A DNA stretch of 64,000 bases, taken from positions 372,001 to 436,000 of the forward strand of contig NZ_CP016177.1 in the NCBI RefSeq assembly GCF_001677275.1. The letters run 5' to 3'. The notes under the pieces were generated by a model. It was not told the origin of the DNA. It did no database searches and saw only the letters and a program-made list of their open reading frames with translations. Origin of the DNA: Vibrio breoganii (GTDB lineage: Bacteria > Pseudomonadota > Gammaproteobacteria > Enterobacterales > Vibrionaceae). Positions within the stretch are counted from its first letter, which is position 1; each line of letters begins with the position of its first letter. Below are positions 27,635-36,719 of the stretch, piece by piece. A program made the position numbers and the translations under genes.

Positions 27635-28717
27635 TTACTGTTTTTGGGGAGTGAAGTTTCTGGTGTCTTCACCAATCTCAACGGTTAGCTCTATTTGTTT
27701 TCCATCTCTCACCACCACCACTTGTACTTCAGCGCCAGGGCGAGCATCCGTCACCGCATCCATCACGTTCTGTCTATTGTCTGCAACCATATCACCAATT
27801 TTTACTATGATGTCTTGTGCTTTGATGCCGGCTTTATCTGCCGGTCCTTCAGGCTCAACACCAAGGACAATGATTCCACCAGTGAAATTGCCAGCGAGTA
27901 AGCGGTTGGTCATAGAGCTGATGTCTTGTCCATCAACACCAATATAGCCGCGGATGACACGGCCATCAGCAATGATTTTATTCATGATCTTCGTTGCGAG
28001 CTTTTGCGGAATGGCAAAGGAGATGCCGTAAGTTTCAAGATCGGTGGCTTGCTGGAAGGAAGCAGTGTTGATTCCGACGAGCTCGCCTTGAGAGTTCACC
28101 AGAGCTCCACCTGAGTTACCTTCATTAATTGCTGCATCGGTTTGAATGAAGGCCTGTCTTCCATCGGTACTAATAGACGAGCGTCCAGTGGCTGAGATAA
28201 TGCCAAAGGTGGTGGTTTGCCCAAGGTTATAGGGGTTACCTATGGCAAGCACAATATCGCCGACCTTTGCCGTATAGTTTGGATTTAGAGGTATGACGGG
28301 GAGATCTGACATAGAGATTTGTAATACCGCAATGTCGGTTCGTCTGTCTTGGCCAATCAATTGAGCACTGGCCACTCGACCATCTTGTAGGGCAACGATT
28401 ACCTGATCGGCACTGGCGACCACATGGTAATTGGTAATGATATAACCCTTGTCATTCACTATCACGCCGGAGCCCAAGCCTTGGGTTTTTAACTTACTGC
28501 GATTGTCTTCAGAGTATTGGCGACTGTAGATATTGACCACCGCAGGGGCAGCACGCCTCACTGCTTGGTTGAATGAAATTGGGCCAGATGCGACTAGCGC
28601 TTCATGAGGTTCGGTTGGCGCTGGTATGATTTTACTACGCAGGTCAGGTACCACAGCAATTACCAAGGCGGCTGCAACCAACCCAAGTAAAATAGAGCGT
28701 AATAATAATCTCAGCAT
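27635..28717 (-). CDS. degS: Site-1 protease DegS, sigma-E pathway sensor
   Basis: DegS is a periplasmic, membrane-anchored serine protease whose PDZ domain binds exposed outer-membrane-protein ends and then cuts RseA to free sigma E. The 360-residue protein has an N-terminal anchor (residues 3-24), a trypsin-like domain with H98, D128 and S202 (TNYHVV, RTDIAVL, NEGNSGGAL), and a single PDZ domain. I choose the ATG at 28717 behind GAGGGAAAC; an ATG 14 codons upstream would add a non-conserved head. A terminator separates it from degQ. Confidence 0.95.
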   Translation of the reverse strand: MLRLLLRSILLGLVAAALVIAVVPDLRSKIIPAPTEPHEALVASGPISFNQAVRRAAPAVVNIYSRQYSEDNRSKLKTQGLGSGVIVNDKGYIITNYHVVASADQVIVALQDGRVASAQLIGQDRRTDIAVLQISMSDLPVIPLNPNYTAKVGDIVLAIGNPYNLGQTTTFGIISATGRSSISTDGRQAFIQTDAAINEGNSGGALVNSQGELVGINTASFQQATDLETYGISFAIPQKLATKIMNKIIADGRVIRGYIGVDGQDISSMTNRLLAGNFTGGIIVLGVEPEGPADKAGIKAQDIIVKIGDMVADNRQNVMDAVTDARPGAEVQVVVVRDGKQIELTVEIGEDTRNFTPQKQ

Positions 28718-28775
28718 GTTTCCCTCAAAAGTGCGATGTATTACAGCAAAGCATAACACTCAATTTTGAGTAAAG

Positions 28776-28800
28776 AAAAGGGAAGCCGTTGGGCTTCCCT
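28776..28800 (-). terminator. Terminator between degQ and degS
   Basis: GGGAAGCC and GGCTTCCC form a perfect 8-bp stem, followed on the minus strand by TTTTCTTT. It should limit read-through from degQ into degS. Confidence 0.8.
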
Positions 28801-28820
28801 AATTAGTTCAATGGTTTGCT

Positions 28821-30194
28821 TTATCTAACAACAATAACAACCTTACGATCACCACGTTGGACGTTAAGTGCGAGTACACCATCTTGCTTCTCTAAGACAT
28901 CTCTGAATTCACCGAGGTTAGTCACGACTTGACGGTTAACACCGACAATGATGTCGCCTTGCTCGATCTGATAAGAAGCGGCCGGAGAGCCCTCTGCAAC
29001 AGAAGTCACTTTCACGCCTTTGTATCCATCAGAATCTTTGGTGTTACTGAGCGCAGCGCCAGTTAATCCAGGATGAAGCTGTTCTGCTTTGGTTTGCTGA
29101 AGCTGTGATTCGCCGAGCGTGACATCAAACTCTTTCTTATCACCATCACGGATAACGCCTAGTTTGATCTCTTTACCGGCTCCGAGTGTCGCGACTTTAG
29201 CGCGAAGTTCACTAAAGGTATCAATGCGCTTGCCGTCAATTGAGACAATGATGTCTCCCGCTTGCAGACCTGCTTCATCGGCAGCGCTATCTGGCATGAC
29301 CTGGTTTACGAAGGCGCCACGGCTTGACTCATAGCCTAACGCTTCAGCGAGCTCTGAGGTGATTTCGCCGCCTTGTACCCCTAACATGCCTCGCTTAACC
29401 TCACCAAACTCAATGATTTGATCGGTTAGGTTACGCATCATATTAGAAGGGATAGCAAAACCAATACCAACGTTGCCGCCATTCGGTCCCAAAATTGCGG
29501 TGTTGATACCAATCAACTCGCCGTTGAGGTTGACAAGTGCACCGCCAGAGTTACCACTATTAATAGCGGCATCGGTTTGAATAAAGTTTTCAAGGTTCTC
29601 AAGGTTCAATCCACTGCGACCCAGCGCCGATACAATACCAGAGGTCACGGTTTGACCGAGCCCAAACGGGTTGCCAATGGCCACAGTGAAATCGCCAACG
29701 CGCAGCTTATCTGAGTCTGCGAGTTTTATTTCGGTTAGTCCTTTCGCCTTCTTTTCAAGCTTGAGCAGGGCTACATCAGACATCTTGTCGCCGCCGACAA
29801 GCTCCGCATCGTATTCACGTCCATCGGTCAGCTGCACCTTGATGGTGTCTGCGCCGTTGATAACGTGGTAGTTGGTGACGATGTGGCCTTTATCTGCATC
29901 GATGATAACGCCAGAGCCCAGTCCGCGAAACGGGCGCTCTTGAACTTGGTCGGCTGGGAACTCATCGCCGAAGAAGAAACGAAAGCTTTCGGGAATACGT
30001 TGTGTTGATACTTGAGTACCTTCAACAGCAATACTTACGACTGCCGGTGAAACGCGCTCCAGCATAGGTGCTAAGCTTGGCAGTTCGTTGCCTTCAACCT
30101 GAACGGGTAGGGCTGCGCCAGCATGCAGCGGGGCAATAATTGAGCCCAAACTCAAGGCTACAACAGACAAGGCAAGCAAAGGTTTCTTCATCAT
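28821..30194 (-). CDS. degQ: Periplasmic serine protease Do (DegQ/DegP)
   Basis: A quality-control protease and chaperone of the periplasm. The 457-residue precursor has a signal peptide ending near HAGA-ALP (residue 27), a protease domain with H110, D140 and S216 (TNYHVI, SDVALLK, NSGNSGGAL), and two PDZ domains. The short LA loop and length match DegQ more than DegP, and degQ-degS adjacency supports degQ. However, the sigma-E-type promoter upstream is a degP feature, so this single gene may do both jobs. The ribosome binding site is AAAGGAG. Confidence 0.93.
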   Translation of the reverse strand: MMKKPLLALSVVALSLGSIIAPLHAGAALPVQVEGNELPSLAPMLERVSPAVVSIAVEGTQVSTQRIPESFRFFFGDEFPADQVQERPFRGLGSGVIIDADKGHIVTNYHVINGADTIKVQLTDGREYDAELVGGDKMSDVALLKLEKKAKGLTEIKLADSDKLRVGDFTVAIGNPFGLGQTVTSGIVSALGRSGLNLENLENFIQTDAAINSGNSGGALVNLNGELIGINTAILGPNGGNVGIGFAIPSNMMRNLTDQIIEFGEVKRGMLGVQGGEITSELAEALGYESSRGAFVNQVMPDSAADEAGLQAGDIIVSIDGKRIDTFSELRAKVATLGAGKEIKLGVIRDGDKKEFDVTLGESQLQQTKAEQLHPGLTGAALSNTKDSDGYKGVKVTSVAEGSPAASYQIEQGDIIVGVNRQVVTNLGEFRDVLEKQDGVLALNVQRGDRKVVIVVR

Positions 30195-30218
30195 TAACTC
30201 CTTTAAACACTATGAAGC

Positions 30219-30247
30219 TTGAGACATAAAAAATTTCAGCAAGTTCC
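30219..30247 (-). promoter_or_regulatory. Candidate sigma-E promoter for degQ
   Basis: On the minus strand GGAACTT (30247-30241) is followed after exactly 16 bp by TCTCAA (30224-30219). The -35 is a perfect match to the sigma-E consensus; the -10 is close to TCTGA/TCAAA. The predicted start lies about 18 bp before the degQ ATG, leaving room for its AAAGGAG. Confidence 0.7.
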
Positions 30248-30304
30248 GTTTCTAGATGAAAATCCAGAAAGCGTGAGTAGCTTCAAATTTTTGAATAGAA
30301 TGAC

Positions 30305-30739
30305 CTATGTTGCCTTGATGGCTTCTGGAGCCTTCAAGATTTCTTTCTGTTCTTCTTTCAGCATACCGGTTGCACCGTTTGCATAATCCTTTGGTGCTTC
30401 ATTGCTTGAAGATTTAGCTTCTGAGCTTGCTTCTCTTGCTTCAAGTCGCTCGGCAAAAGGATTGTCTTGGGCCGGGAGATTGGGCAATAGCTCATTGGAA
30501 GTATTCGCCATGTGCTCATAGAGCTTGCGATATTCTTTCCCGATGTTATCTAAAATCTGAGCGGATTCAGAGAAGTGATCATTCAAATCTTGTCGCTGTT
30601 GCTCGAGCTCAAACTTTGAGGTTTCTAGTTCTTTTTGTATCTCTTTCTGTTTTTGATATTGCGGGGTGGTGACGCGAGAGATGATCACACCGATGATGAT
30701 ACCCACGAACAGGCCGACGATCGCATAAATCCAAGGCAT
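30305..30739 (-). CDS. zapG: Cell-shape/division protein ZapG (YhcB, DUF1043)
   Basis: A 144-residue protein with one N-terminal membrane span (residues 3-19, YAIVGLFVGIIIGVIIS), a coiled coil (about 25-85) and a disordered, charged tail. This is the YhcB/DUF1043 layout. YhcB has been linked to envelope growth and division in E. coli, and renamed ZapG. It is divergent from zapE and in front of degQ, the same neighbourhood as in E. coli. Confidence 0.9.
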   Translation of the reverse strand: MPWIYAIVGLFVGIIIGVIISRVTTPQYQKQKEIQKELETSKFELEQQRQDLNDHFSESAQILDNIGKEYRKLYEHMANTSNELLPNLPAQDNPFAERLEAREASSEAKSSSNEAPKDYANGATGMLKEEQKEILKAPEAIKAT

Positions 30740-30858
30740 AGCATTTCCTCTTGTTAATCTGTTAACAATCTAGTTACCGTGTTCTTACACTGCAACATAC
30801 CTCATGTTACTATGAGAATCTTATCCAATAAAGAATCTAATGTAGTTCATCATTTAAA

Positions 30859-31977
30859 ATGACACCCTTAGAAAAATATCAATACGATATCGAGCATCAC
30901 GGCTTTCAATTTGACCCTCAACAGCAAGAGGCTGTGCAAGCCTTTGAACACTTGTACGAGCGGCTTCAACAATATGCTCAAACTCCTGCTCCCGAACCCA
31001 AAAAAGGTTGGCGTCAATGGTTTAATAAGCCTGAACCCACTAAGCCATTAGCACCGCAAGGACTCTATGTATGGGGTGGGGTCGGCCGTGGAAAGACCTA
31101 CCTTATGGATAGCTTCTATGAGTTGTACCCAAGCGACAAGAAAATGCGTATGCACTTTCATCGTTTTATGTATCGAGTCCATGATGAACTGAAGCAACTG
31201 CAACAGCAAAGCGACCCCTTAGAGATTGTGGCTGATAAGTTTAAGAGTGAAGCCGATATTATCTGCTTTGATGAGTTTTTTGTCTCCGATATCACAGACG
31301 CCATGTTGCTCGGCACCTTGTTTCAGGCATTGTTTGCGCGAAACATGATTTTAATCGCGACCTCCAACATTCCGCCACACCTCCTGTATAGAAACGGCTT
31401 ACAGCGAGCTCGCTTTTTGCCAGCAATCGAGTTGATCGAGAAAAACTGTCAGGTCTTTGAGTTAGACAGTGAGAATGACTTCCGCATGCGCACATTGCAG
31501 CAGGCTGAGCTCTATCATTATCCGTTAGACCTGCAAGCTCAACAAAACTTGGATGCTTATTTTGAAACCTTGAGTGCTATAAAGGTAGAAAGTGGAAAAG
31601 CGGAATCAGTCATAGAGGTGAATCATCGGCAGTTAGAGGTGCAAAGGGCATACAATGGTGTGTTGATGGCAAGTTTTGCTCAGTTGTGCCAAACCGCTCG
31701 CAGTCAAAACGATTACATTGAGTTGTCGAGGGAGTATCACACGGTGTTGCTAGCGGATGTGCCTAAATTGGATGCGAGCAATGATGATGCAGCGAGGCGC
31801 TTTATTGCCTTAGTGGATGAGTTCTATGAAAGGCGCGTCTGCCTTATTATTGCCGCCGCAGTGCCTTTGACCGAGCTGTATGCGGGTGGACGACTTGAAT
31901 TTGAATTTCAGCGTTGTGAATCGCGACTCACTGAGATGCAGAGCAATGACTATTTAGCTGAAGAACACCTCGCCTAG
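30859..31977 (+). CDS. zapE: Division-associated ATPase ZapE (AFG1 family)
   Basis: ZapE binds FtsZ and affects Z-ring stability under stress in E. coli. The 372-residue AFG1-like ATPase shows Walker A GGVGRGKTYLMD near residue 74, Walker B ADIICFDEFFVSDI near 132, and sensor region LIATSNIPPHLLY. A proline/lysine-rich insertion near residues 42-65 (TPAPEPKKGWRQWFNKPEPT) precedes the P-loop. It stands alone between zapG and rplM. Confidence 0.95.
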   Translation: MTPLEKYQYDIEHHGFQFDPQQQEAVQAFEHLYERLQQYAQTPAPEPKKGWRQWFNKPEPTKPLAPQGLYVWGGVGRGKTYLMDSFYELYPSDKKMRMHFHRFMYRVHDELKQLQQQSDPLEIVADKFKSEADIICFDEFFVSDITDAMLLGTLFQALFARNMILIATSNIPPHLLYRNGLQRARFLPAIELIEKNCQVFELDSENDFRMRTLQQAELYHYPLDLQAQQNLDAYFETLSAIKVESGKAESVIEVNHRQLEVQRAYNGVLMASFAQLCQTARSQNDYIELSREYHTVLLADVPKLDASNDDAARRFIALVDEFYERRVCLIIAAAVPLTELYAGGRLEFEFQRCESRLTEMQSNDYLAEEHLA

Positions 31978-32068
31978 TTCATGCTGTAGCTAGGGTATAG
32001 TAGAGACACTCACGCCTTGTGTTCTGGTGTTACGCACTAAAAAGCGTTCAAAAAACTCTCAAATAGGA

Positions 32069-32096
32069 TTGCGTTTTTAGTAGGCTTCGGTATAAT
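32069..32096 (+). promoter_or_regulatory. Promoter of rplM-rpsI
   Basis: TTGCGT (32069-32074) and a perfect TATAAT (32091-32096) are 16 bp apart. The start point would be near 32103 in the CG-rich CCTGCGACCC stretch. Confidence 0.7.
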
Positions 32097-32102
32097 CCTG
32101 CG

Positions 32103-32243
32103 ACCCACCGTTACTGCAGGTGATTTTCTTTATTGAAACTTACCAAAGAGTGCCACCACTCGAAGGGGTGATGACTGGGCTCTTAGACAGTGGGAGCATT
32201 TGCTCCTTTTAGTTTAAATTCAAATTAACGGGTTATTATTAGC
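32103..32243 (+). promoter_or_regulatory. rplM mRNA leader with hairpins
   Basis: The leader of about 140 nt can form a stem near 32153-32170 (CACC with GGTG) and GGAGC/GCTCC (32193-32206), followed by TTTT. In E. coli the rplM-rpsI leader is the target of feedback by L13. A similar role here is inferred. Confidence 0.5.
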
Positions 32244-32672
32244 ATGAAAACTTTCGTTGCTAAACCAGAAACTGTAAAACGTGACTGGTATGTTGTAGAC
32301 GCTGAAGGTAAAACTCTAGGTCGTCTTGCATCTGAAATCGCTTCTCGCCTACGCGGTAAGCACAAAGCTGAATACACACCTCACTGTGACACTGGTGATT
32401 ACATCATCGTTGTTAACGCTGAGAAAGTTACTGTAACTGGTAACAAGGCTAAAGGTAAAGTGTATTACCGTCACTCTGAATTCCCAGGTGGTCTTAAATC
32501 TATCACTTTTGAAAAGTTGATCGATAAGAAACCAGAAATGGTTATCGAACTAGCTGTTAAAGGTATGTTACCACGTGGTCCTCTAGGCCGCGCAATGTAC
32601 CGTAAGCTAAAAGTATACGCTGGCGCTGAGCACAACCATGCTGCTCAACAACCACAAGTACTAGACATCTAA
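32244..32672 (+). CDS. rplM: 50S ribosomal protein L13
   Basis: The 142-residue protein matches full-length L13, an early assembly protein of the large subunit: [37 protein letters not shown], and the conserved [21 protein letters not shown]. Codon use is strongly biased to the favoured codons, as expected for an abundant protein. It is followed 15 bp later by rpsI, the universal L13-S9 pair. A long leader suggests autogenous control. Confidence 0.98.
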   Translation: MKTFVAKPETVKRDWYVVDAEGKTLGRLASEIASRLRGKHKAEYTPHCDTGDYIIVVNAEKVTVTGNKAKGKVYYRHSEFPGGLKSITFEKLIDKKPEMVIELAVKGMLPRGPLGRAMYRKLKVYAGAEHNHAAQQPQVLDI

Positions 32673-32687
32673 TCGGGGAAATTGGAA

Positions 32688-33080
32688 ATGGCAGAGAATC
32701 AATACTACGGCACTGGTCGCCGCAAGAGCTCAGCTGCTCGTGTTTTCATTAAACCGGGCGCTGGTAACATCGTAATCAACAAGCGTAGCCTTGATGTTTA
32801 CTTTGGTCGTGAAACTTCTCGTATGGTTGTTCGTCAGCCACTTGAGCTAGTTGAAATGTTAGACAAGCTAGACCTATACATCACTGTTTCTGGCGGTGGT
32901 ATTTCTGGTCAAGCTGGCGCTATCCGTCACGGCATCACTCGTGCTCTTATGGAATACGATGAAACTCTACGTCCTGCTCTACGCGCAGCTGGCTACGTTA
33001 CACGTGACGCACGTCAGGTTGAACGTAAGAAAGTTGGTCTACGTAAAGCACGTCGTAAGCCACAGTTCTCGAAGCGTTAA
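32688..33080 (+). CDS. rpsI: 30S ribosomal protein S9
   Basis: S9 reaches the P-site tRNA with its C-terminal tail. The 130-residue protein has [20 protein letters not shown] at the start, [20 protein letters not shown] in the middle, and the basic end [12 protein letters not shown], whose last residues contact tRNA. I start it at ATG 32688; a TTG two codons earlier is also in frame but not needed. The gene is co-transcribed with rplM and closed by a terminator. Confidence 0.98.
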   Translation: MAENQYYGTGRRKSSAARVFIKPGAGNIVINKRSLDVYFGRETSRMVVRQPLELVEMLDKLDLYITVSGGGISGQAGAIRHGITRALMEYDETLRPALRAAGYVTRDARQVERKKVGLRKARRKPQFSKR

Positions 33081-33131
33081 TCTTTCTTTTCAGAAAGAGC
33101 AATGCTCCAGCCTTTTGGTTGGAATTGTGTC

Positions 33132-33166
33132 AAAAAAGCTCGGTTTTATACCGGGCTTTTTGTTTT
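33132..33166 (+). terminator. Terminator of rplM-rpsI
   Basis: AGCTCGG and CCGGGCT pair with one mismatch, G-T, around a 6-nt loop, followed by a T-run broken only by one G. Confidence 0.8.
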
Positions 33167-33409
33167 TTTACCGCTTCAAAAACTCCTTTCTACTTAGTAT
33201 CTTCCGCAGTGAATGTTTCACTTTCACCTCTTTTGTGACCTATGCTCTGATTTGCTTCAGATATGTTGTAAAAAAGTAGCTTTATCTTGTCTTAAAGTAG
33301 CGTTTTCTTTATCATTTCCCTCATAAAAATAGAATCAAAGTTTGAATTTTTAAGCCGTGCTCTGTTGAAGGAGTAATTCTATCCAAAGGAGCAAATGGGA
33401 GAATGTTGG
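33167..33409 (+). promoter_or_regulatory. petABC promoter and leader
   Basis: Between the rpsI terminator and petA there is no gene. The best promoter is TTGTCT (33287-33292) with TATCAT (33310-33315) at 17-bp spacing. The leader before petA is about 85 nt and AT-rich. The direct repeat AAGTAGC occurs at 33274 and 33296. Confidence 0.5.
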
Positions 33410-34000
33410 ATGAGCAATGCGCCACTAAATAATGGACGTCGCAAGTTTCTAACCGCCACCACAGCCGTGGTTGGGGGACTAGGAGCAGCAGCTGTCGCTG
33501 TACCCTTTATCAAATCTTGGAATCCAAGTGCTAGAGCTAAATCAGCTGGCGCTCCAGTTGAGTTCGATATCAGTAAGCTAGAAGAAGGGCAAATGGCCCG
33601 TGTAATCTGGCGTGGTCAACCTGTTTGGGTTGTTAAGCGTGGACAAGGTACGCTGGATGAACTTGGTCAGCTTGCTGATCAATTACGAGATCCAGACTCA
33701 GTTGAGGAACAACAACCGTCTTACGCACAAAACCCTTATCGTTCCTTGAAGCCAGAAATCTTTATCGCAGTAGGCCTATGTACTCACCTAGGTTGTTCTC
33801 CAACCTATCTGCCAAACAGCTTTGGCGAGCAAGTGAGCGGTGTGAAGTCAGGATTCTTCTGCCCATGTCATGGCTCTAAATTTGATATGGCTGGACGCGT
33901 TTTCCAAGGTGTTCCTGCACCTTATAACCTAGCCGTACCGCCACATATGTATCTGGATGATAATCTTATTTTAATCGGCGAAGACCAAGGAGAGGCGTAA
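33410..34000 (+). CDS. petA: Cytochrome bc1 Rieske iron-sulfur subunit
   Basis: The Rieske subunit takes one electron from ubiquinol to cytochrome c1. The 196-residue protein has a twin-arginine signal-anchor (GRRKFLTATTAVVGGLGAA) and the 2Fe-2S ligands in CTHLGC and CPCHGS. I start it at ATG 33410, eight bases behind GGGAG; an ATG at 33395 has an AAAGGAG that is very close, so it remains possible. The stop TAA overlaps the petB ATG by one base. Confidence 0.96.
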   Translation: MSNAPLNNGRRKFLTATTAVVGGLGAAAVAVPFIKSWNPSARAKSAGAPVEFDISKLEEGQMARVIWRGQPVWVVKRGQGTLDELGQLADQLRDPDSVEEQQPSYAQNPYRSLKPEIFIAVGLCTHLGCSPTYLPNSFGEQVSGVKSGFFCPCHGSKFDMAGRVFQGVPAPYNLAVPPHMYLDDNLILIGEDQGEA

Positions 34001-35262
34001 TGGAGGCTTTACTCGGCTGGATTGAAAAACGCATCCCGGCTATGAATACCTACCGCAAGCACATGTCGGAGTATCCACAGCCAAAGAACTCAAACTTCTG
34101 GTATATCTTTGGTGCGTTAGCAATGCTGGTTTTGGTCAACCAGATCGTTACTGGTATTTGGCTAACCATGAACTATGTGCCATCGGCAGAGGGCGCATTT
34201 GCTTCTGTTGAATACATCATGCGTGACGTAGAGTACGGTTGGCTTCTTCGCTACATGCACTCTACTGGCGCATCGTTCTTCTTTATTGTTGTTTATCTGC
34301 ATATGTACCGCGGCCTCATCTACGGTTCATACCAAAAACCACGTGAACTCGTGTGGTTATTTGGTATGTTGTTGTTTGTGGTTCTGATGGCTGAGGCCTT
34401 CATGGGATACATGCTACCTTGGGGGCAAATGTCTTACTGGGGTGCTCAGGTAATCATAGGTTTGTTTGGTGCCATTCCAGTTATTGGTGATGACCTAACG
34501 CTATGGATTCGTGGCGATTACGTTATCTCTGGCGCAACTCTAAACCGCTTCTTCGCCCTGCACGTTATTGCTCTGCCAATCGTTCTGTTGCTGCTTGTTG
34601 CTTTGCATATATTGGCACTACACGAAGTAGGCTCTAACAACCCTGATGGTATCGATACTAAGCTGCCAAAAGGTTCTATGGGTGATGGCTACGAGCCGGA
34701 ATTCAAGTTCCATGAAGACTACAGCAAGAAGTACGACATAATCGACTCAATGCCGTTCCACCCTTACGGTACGGTAAAAGATCTGTTCTATGTTGGCGTA
34801 TTCTTATTGTTCTTTAGCTATGTGTTGTTTTATGCACCAGCGATGGGGGGCTTGTTCCTTGAGCCACCTAACTTCGAAGTTGCTAACCCACTTAAGACTC
34901 CTGAGCATATCGCGCCAGTTTGGTATTTCTCTCCGAACTATGCCATTTTGCGTGCTATCCCAGATAAGCTGATTGGCTTCGTCTTCTTTGGTGGTTCAAT
35001 CGTTGTATTGTTCTTACTGCCTTGGCTAGATCGCTGTAATGTTCGCTCGTTCCGCTACCGCAGTAAGTTGCACCTAGTGAACTTGATCCAGTTTACGATA
35101 TCGTTTGTTGGCCTAGGTGTGCTAGGTACACTGCCTGCAACTGAGCTGTACACGAACCTATCTCGTCTATTCAGTGTGGGTTACTTCATGTTCTTCGTTG
35201 TGTTGTTTATCTACAGCAAGAATGAAAAGACTAAGACACTACCGACAAGGATCACCAAATAA
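34000..35262 (+). CDS. petB: Cytochrome bc1, cytochrome b subunit
   Basis: Cytochrome b holds two b hemes and the quinol oxidation and reduction sites. The 420-residue protein has eight predicted membrane helices, paired heme histidines in helices two and four (LLRYMHSTGASFFF and FFALHVIALPIVLLL), the GYMLPWGQMSYWGA loop and PEWY-type APVWYFSPNYA region; the PEWY glutamate position reads V in 'APVWYF', as in many proteobacterial sequences with PVW. It overlaps petA and petC by one base each. Confidence 0.96.
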   Translation: MEALLGWIEKRIPAMNTYRKHMSEYPQPKNSNFWYIFGALAMLVLVNQIVTGIWLTMNYVPSAEGAFASVEYIMRDVEYGWLLRYMHSTGASFFFIVVYLHMYRGLIYGSYQKPRELVWLFGMLLFVVLMAEAFMGYMLPWGQMSYWGAQVIIGLFGAIPVIGDDLTLWIRGDYVISGATLNRFFALHVIALPIVLLLLVALHILALHEVGSNNPDGIDTKLPKGSMGDGYEPEFKFHEDYSKKYDIIDSMPFHPYGTVKDLFYVGVFLLFFSYVLFYAPAMGGLFLEPPNFEVANPLKTPEHIAPVWYFSPNYAILRAIPDKLIGFVFFGGSIVVLFLLPWLDRCNVRSFRYRSKLHLVNLIQFTISFVGLGVLGTLPATELYTNLSRLFSVGYFMFFVVLFIYSKNEKTKTLPTRITK

Positions 35263-35999
35263 TGAAAAAGTTATTCGTATTGTTATTTGCGCTAGTGCCT
35301 GCTCTTGGATTCGCAGCGGGCGGTAACTTCGCTCTGGATAAAGCAAACAATGATATTCGTGACAAAGCGTCTTTGCAGCGAGGTGCAAAGACGTTTATGA
35401 ACTACTGTTTTGCTTGTCACTCAACTCAATACCAGCGTTACGAGCGTGTTGCAACAGACCTCGATATTCCTATTGACCTGATGCGTGAAAATCTGATGTT
35501 TGATTCAGAGGCAGCTGTTGGTGAACTGATGGTTAACAACATGCCAGCAGAGGATGCCGCCAAGTGGTTTGGTGTTGCGCCACCGGATCTAACGCTAACA
35601 GCTCGCGTACGCGGTGTAGATTGGTTATACACTTACCTGCGCTCTTTCTATGAAGATCCAAGTCGTCCATTTGGCGTGAACAACGTGATCTTCCCAAGCG
35701 TGGGTATGCCTCACGTGTTGCAAGAGATGCAAGGTGTGCCTCAGCCTGTTTTTGAAACAAAAATGGTGGGTGGTCAAGAGGAGCAAGTGGTTGTCGGCGT
35801 TAAAGCTGATGGCACTGGTGAGCTAAGTCAAAGTGAATATGATGACGCAGTGCGCGACCTTGTGAACTTCCTTGAATATGCGGGTGACCCTGTTCAGGTA
35901 GAACGTGAGAACTTGGGTATTTGGGTGTTGTTATTCCTAGTGATTTTCACTGGTGTTGGCTATCTTCTATATAAAGAGTATTGGCGTGACATTCACTGA
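35262..35999 (+). CDS. petC: Cytochrome bc1, cytochrome c1 subunit
   Basis: Cytochrome c1 accepts electrons from the Rieske centre. The 245-residue precursor has a cleavable signal (MKKLFVLLFALVPALGFA), one heme c motif CFACH near residues 49-53, a methionine-bearing region near 'VFPSVGMPHVL'-like FPSVGMPHVL, and a C-terminal anchor helix (about residues 220-238). Its ATG overlaps the petB stop. A 9-bp hairpin follows the operon. Confidence 0.96.
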   Translation: MKKLFVLLFALVPALGFAAGGNFALDKANNDIRDKASLQRGAKTFMNYCFACHSTQYQRYERVATDLDIPIDLMRENLMFDSEAAVGELMVNNMPAEDAAKWFGVAPPDLTLTARVRGVDWLYTYLRSFYEDPSRPFGVNNVIFPSVGMPHVLQEMQGVPQPVFETKMVGGQEEQVVVGVKADGTGELSQSEYDDAVRDLVNFLEYAGDPVQVERENLGIWVLLFLVIFTGVGYLLYKEYWRDIH

Positions 36000-36028
36000 T
36001 TGTGATATCATATCGTGCTGATTTCTGT

Positions 36029-36056
36029 AATGGAGGCGTGTTGCCTCCATTCTTCT
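36029..36056 (+). terminator. Hairpin after petC
   Basis: AATGGAGGC and GCCTCCATT form a perfect 9-bp stem with a 5-nt loop. The following CTTCTATTT is only moderately U-rich, so termination may be partial and let sspAB be reached. Confidence 0.65.
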
Positions 36057-36083
36057 ATTTAAAATTACTATACCGGAGGGCTC

Positions 36084-36719
36084 ATGGCTGTAGCTGCCAA
36101 TAAACGTTCTGTGATGACTCTATTCTCAAGTGCTACTGATATGGCTAGCCATCAGGTACGTATCGTTTTGGCTGAGAAAGGCGTAGCCGTCGAAGTTGAA
36201 CTTGTTGACGAGGCGAACCTACCTGCTGAACTTGCAGAATTGAACCCATACAAATCTGTTCCAACTCTCGTTGATCGTGAACTTACACTGTACGATTCAA
36301 AGATCATCATGGAATACCTAGACGAGCGTTTCCCGCATCCGCCACTAATGCCTGTATACCCTGTCGATCGTGGTAAGAATCGTCTTATGATGTACCGCAT
36401 TCAGCGTAACTGGTACAGCGTTGCAGAGAAAATCATCGCTACAACTGGCGAAGAACAAGAAAAAGCACGTCAAAAACTGCGTAATGACCTACTAATGCTT
36501 GGTCCTCTATTTGCAGAAAGCGAGTACTTCATGAGTGAAGACTTTAGCTTGATTGATTGCTACCTTGCTCCACTATTGTGGCGCTTGCCTACGTTCGGTA
36601 TCGAGCTGACAGGTCCTGGTTCAAAAGAGCTTAAGATCTACATGAACCGCGTATTTGAGCGTGATTCATTCCTAGCTTCTTTGACTGAAGCAGAACGTGA
36701 GATGCGTCTAGTTCGTTAA
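36084..36719 (+). CDS. sspA: Stringent starvation protein A
   Basis: SspA binds RNA polymerase and modulates transcription in starved and acid-stressed cells. It has a glutathione-transferase fold without the catalytic activity. The 211-residue protein includes MTLFSSATDMASHQVRIVLAEKG, the NPYKSVPTLVDRELTLYDSKIIMEYLDE domain-1 end (in part), and the C-terminal helical domain. It is followed without a gap by sspB, the conserved pair, and preceded by the pet operon as is common in proteobacteria. Confidence 0.96.
   Translation: MAVAANKRSVMTLFSSATDMASHQVRIVLAEKGVAVEVELVDEANLPAELAELNPYKSVPTLVDRELTLYDSKIIMEYLDERFPHPPLMPVYPVDRGKNRLMMYRIQRNWYSVAEKIIATTGEEQEKARQKLRNDLLMLGPLFAESEYFMSEDFSLIDCYLAPLLWRLPTFGIELTGPGSKELKIYMNRVFERDSFLASLTEAEREMRLVR

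Noticed and set aside
29119..29871. Plus-strand open frames opposite degQ
   Set aside because: They are antisense shadows of a well-conserved protease gene with serine-rich, low-complexity translations.
32896..33279. 127-codon open frame overlapping rpsI
   Set aside because: It is an out-of-frame shadow of rpsI running into the intergenic region, with no family resemblance.
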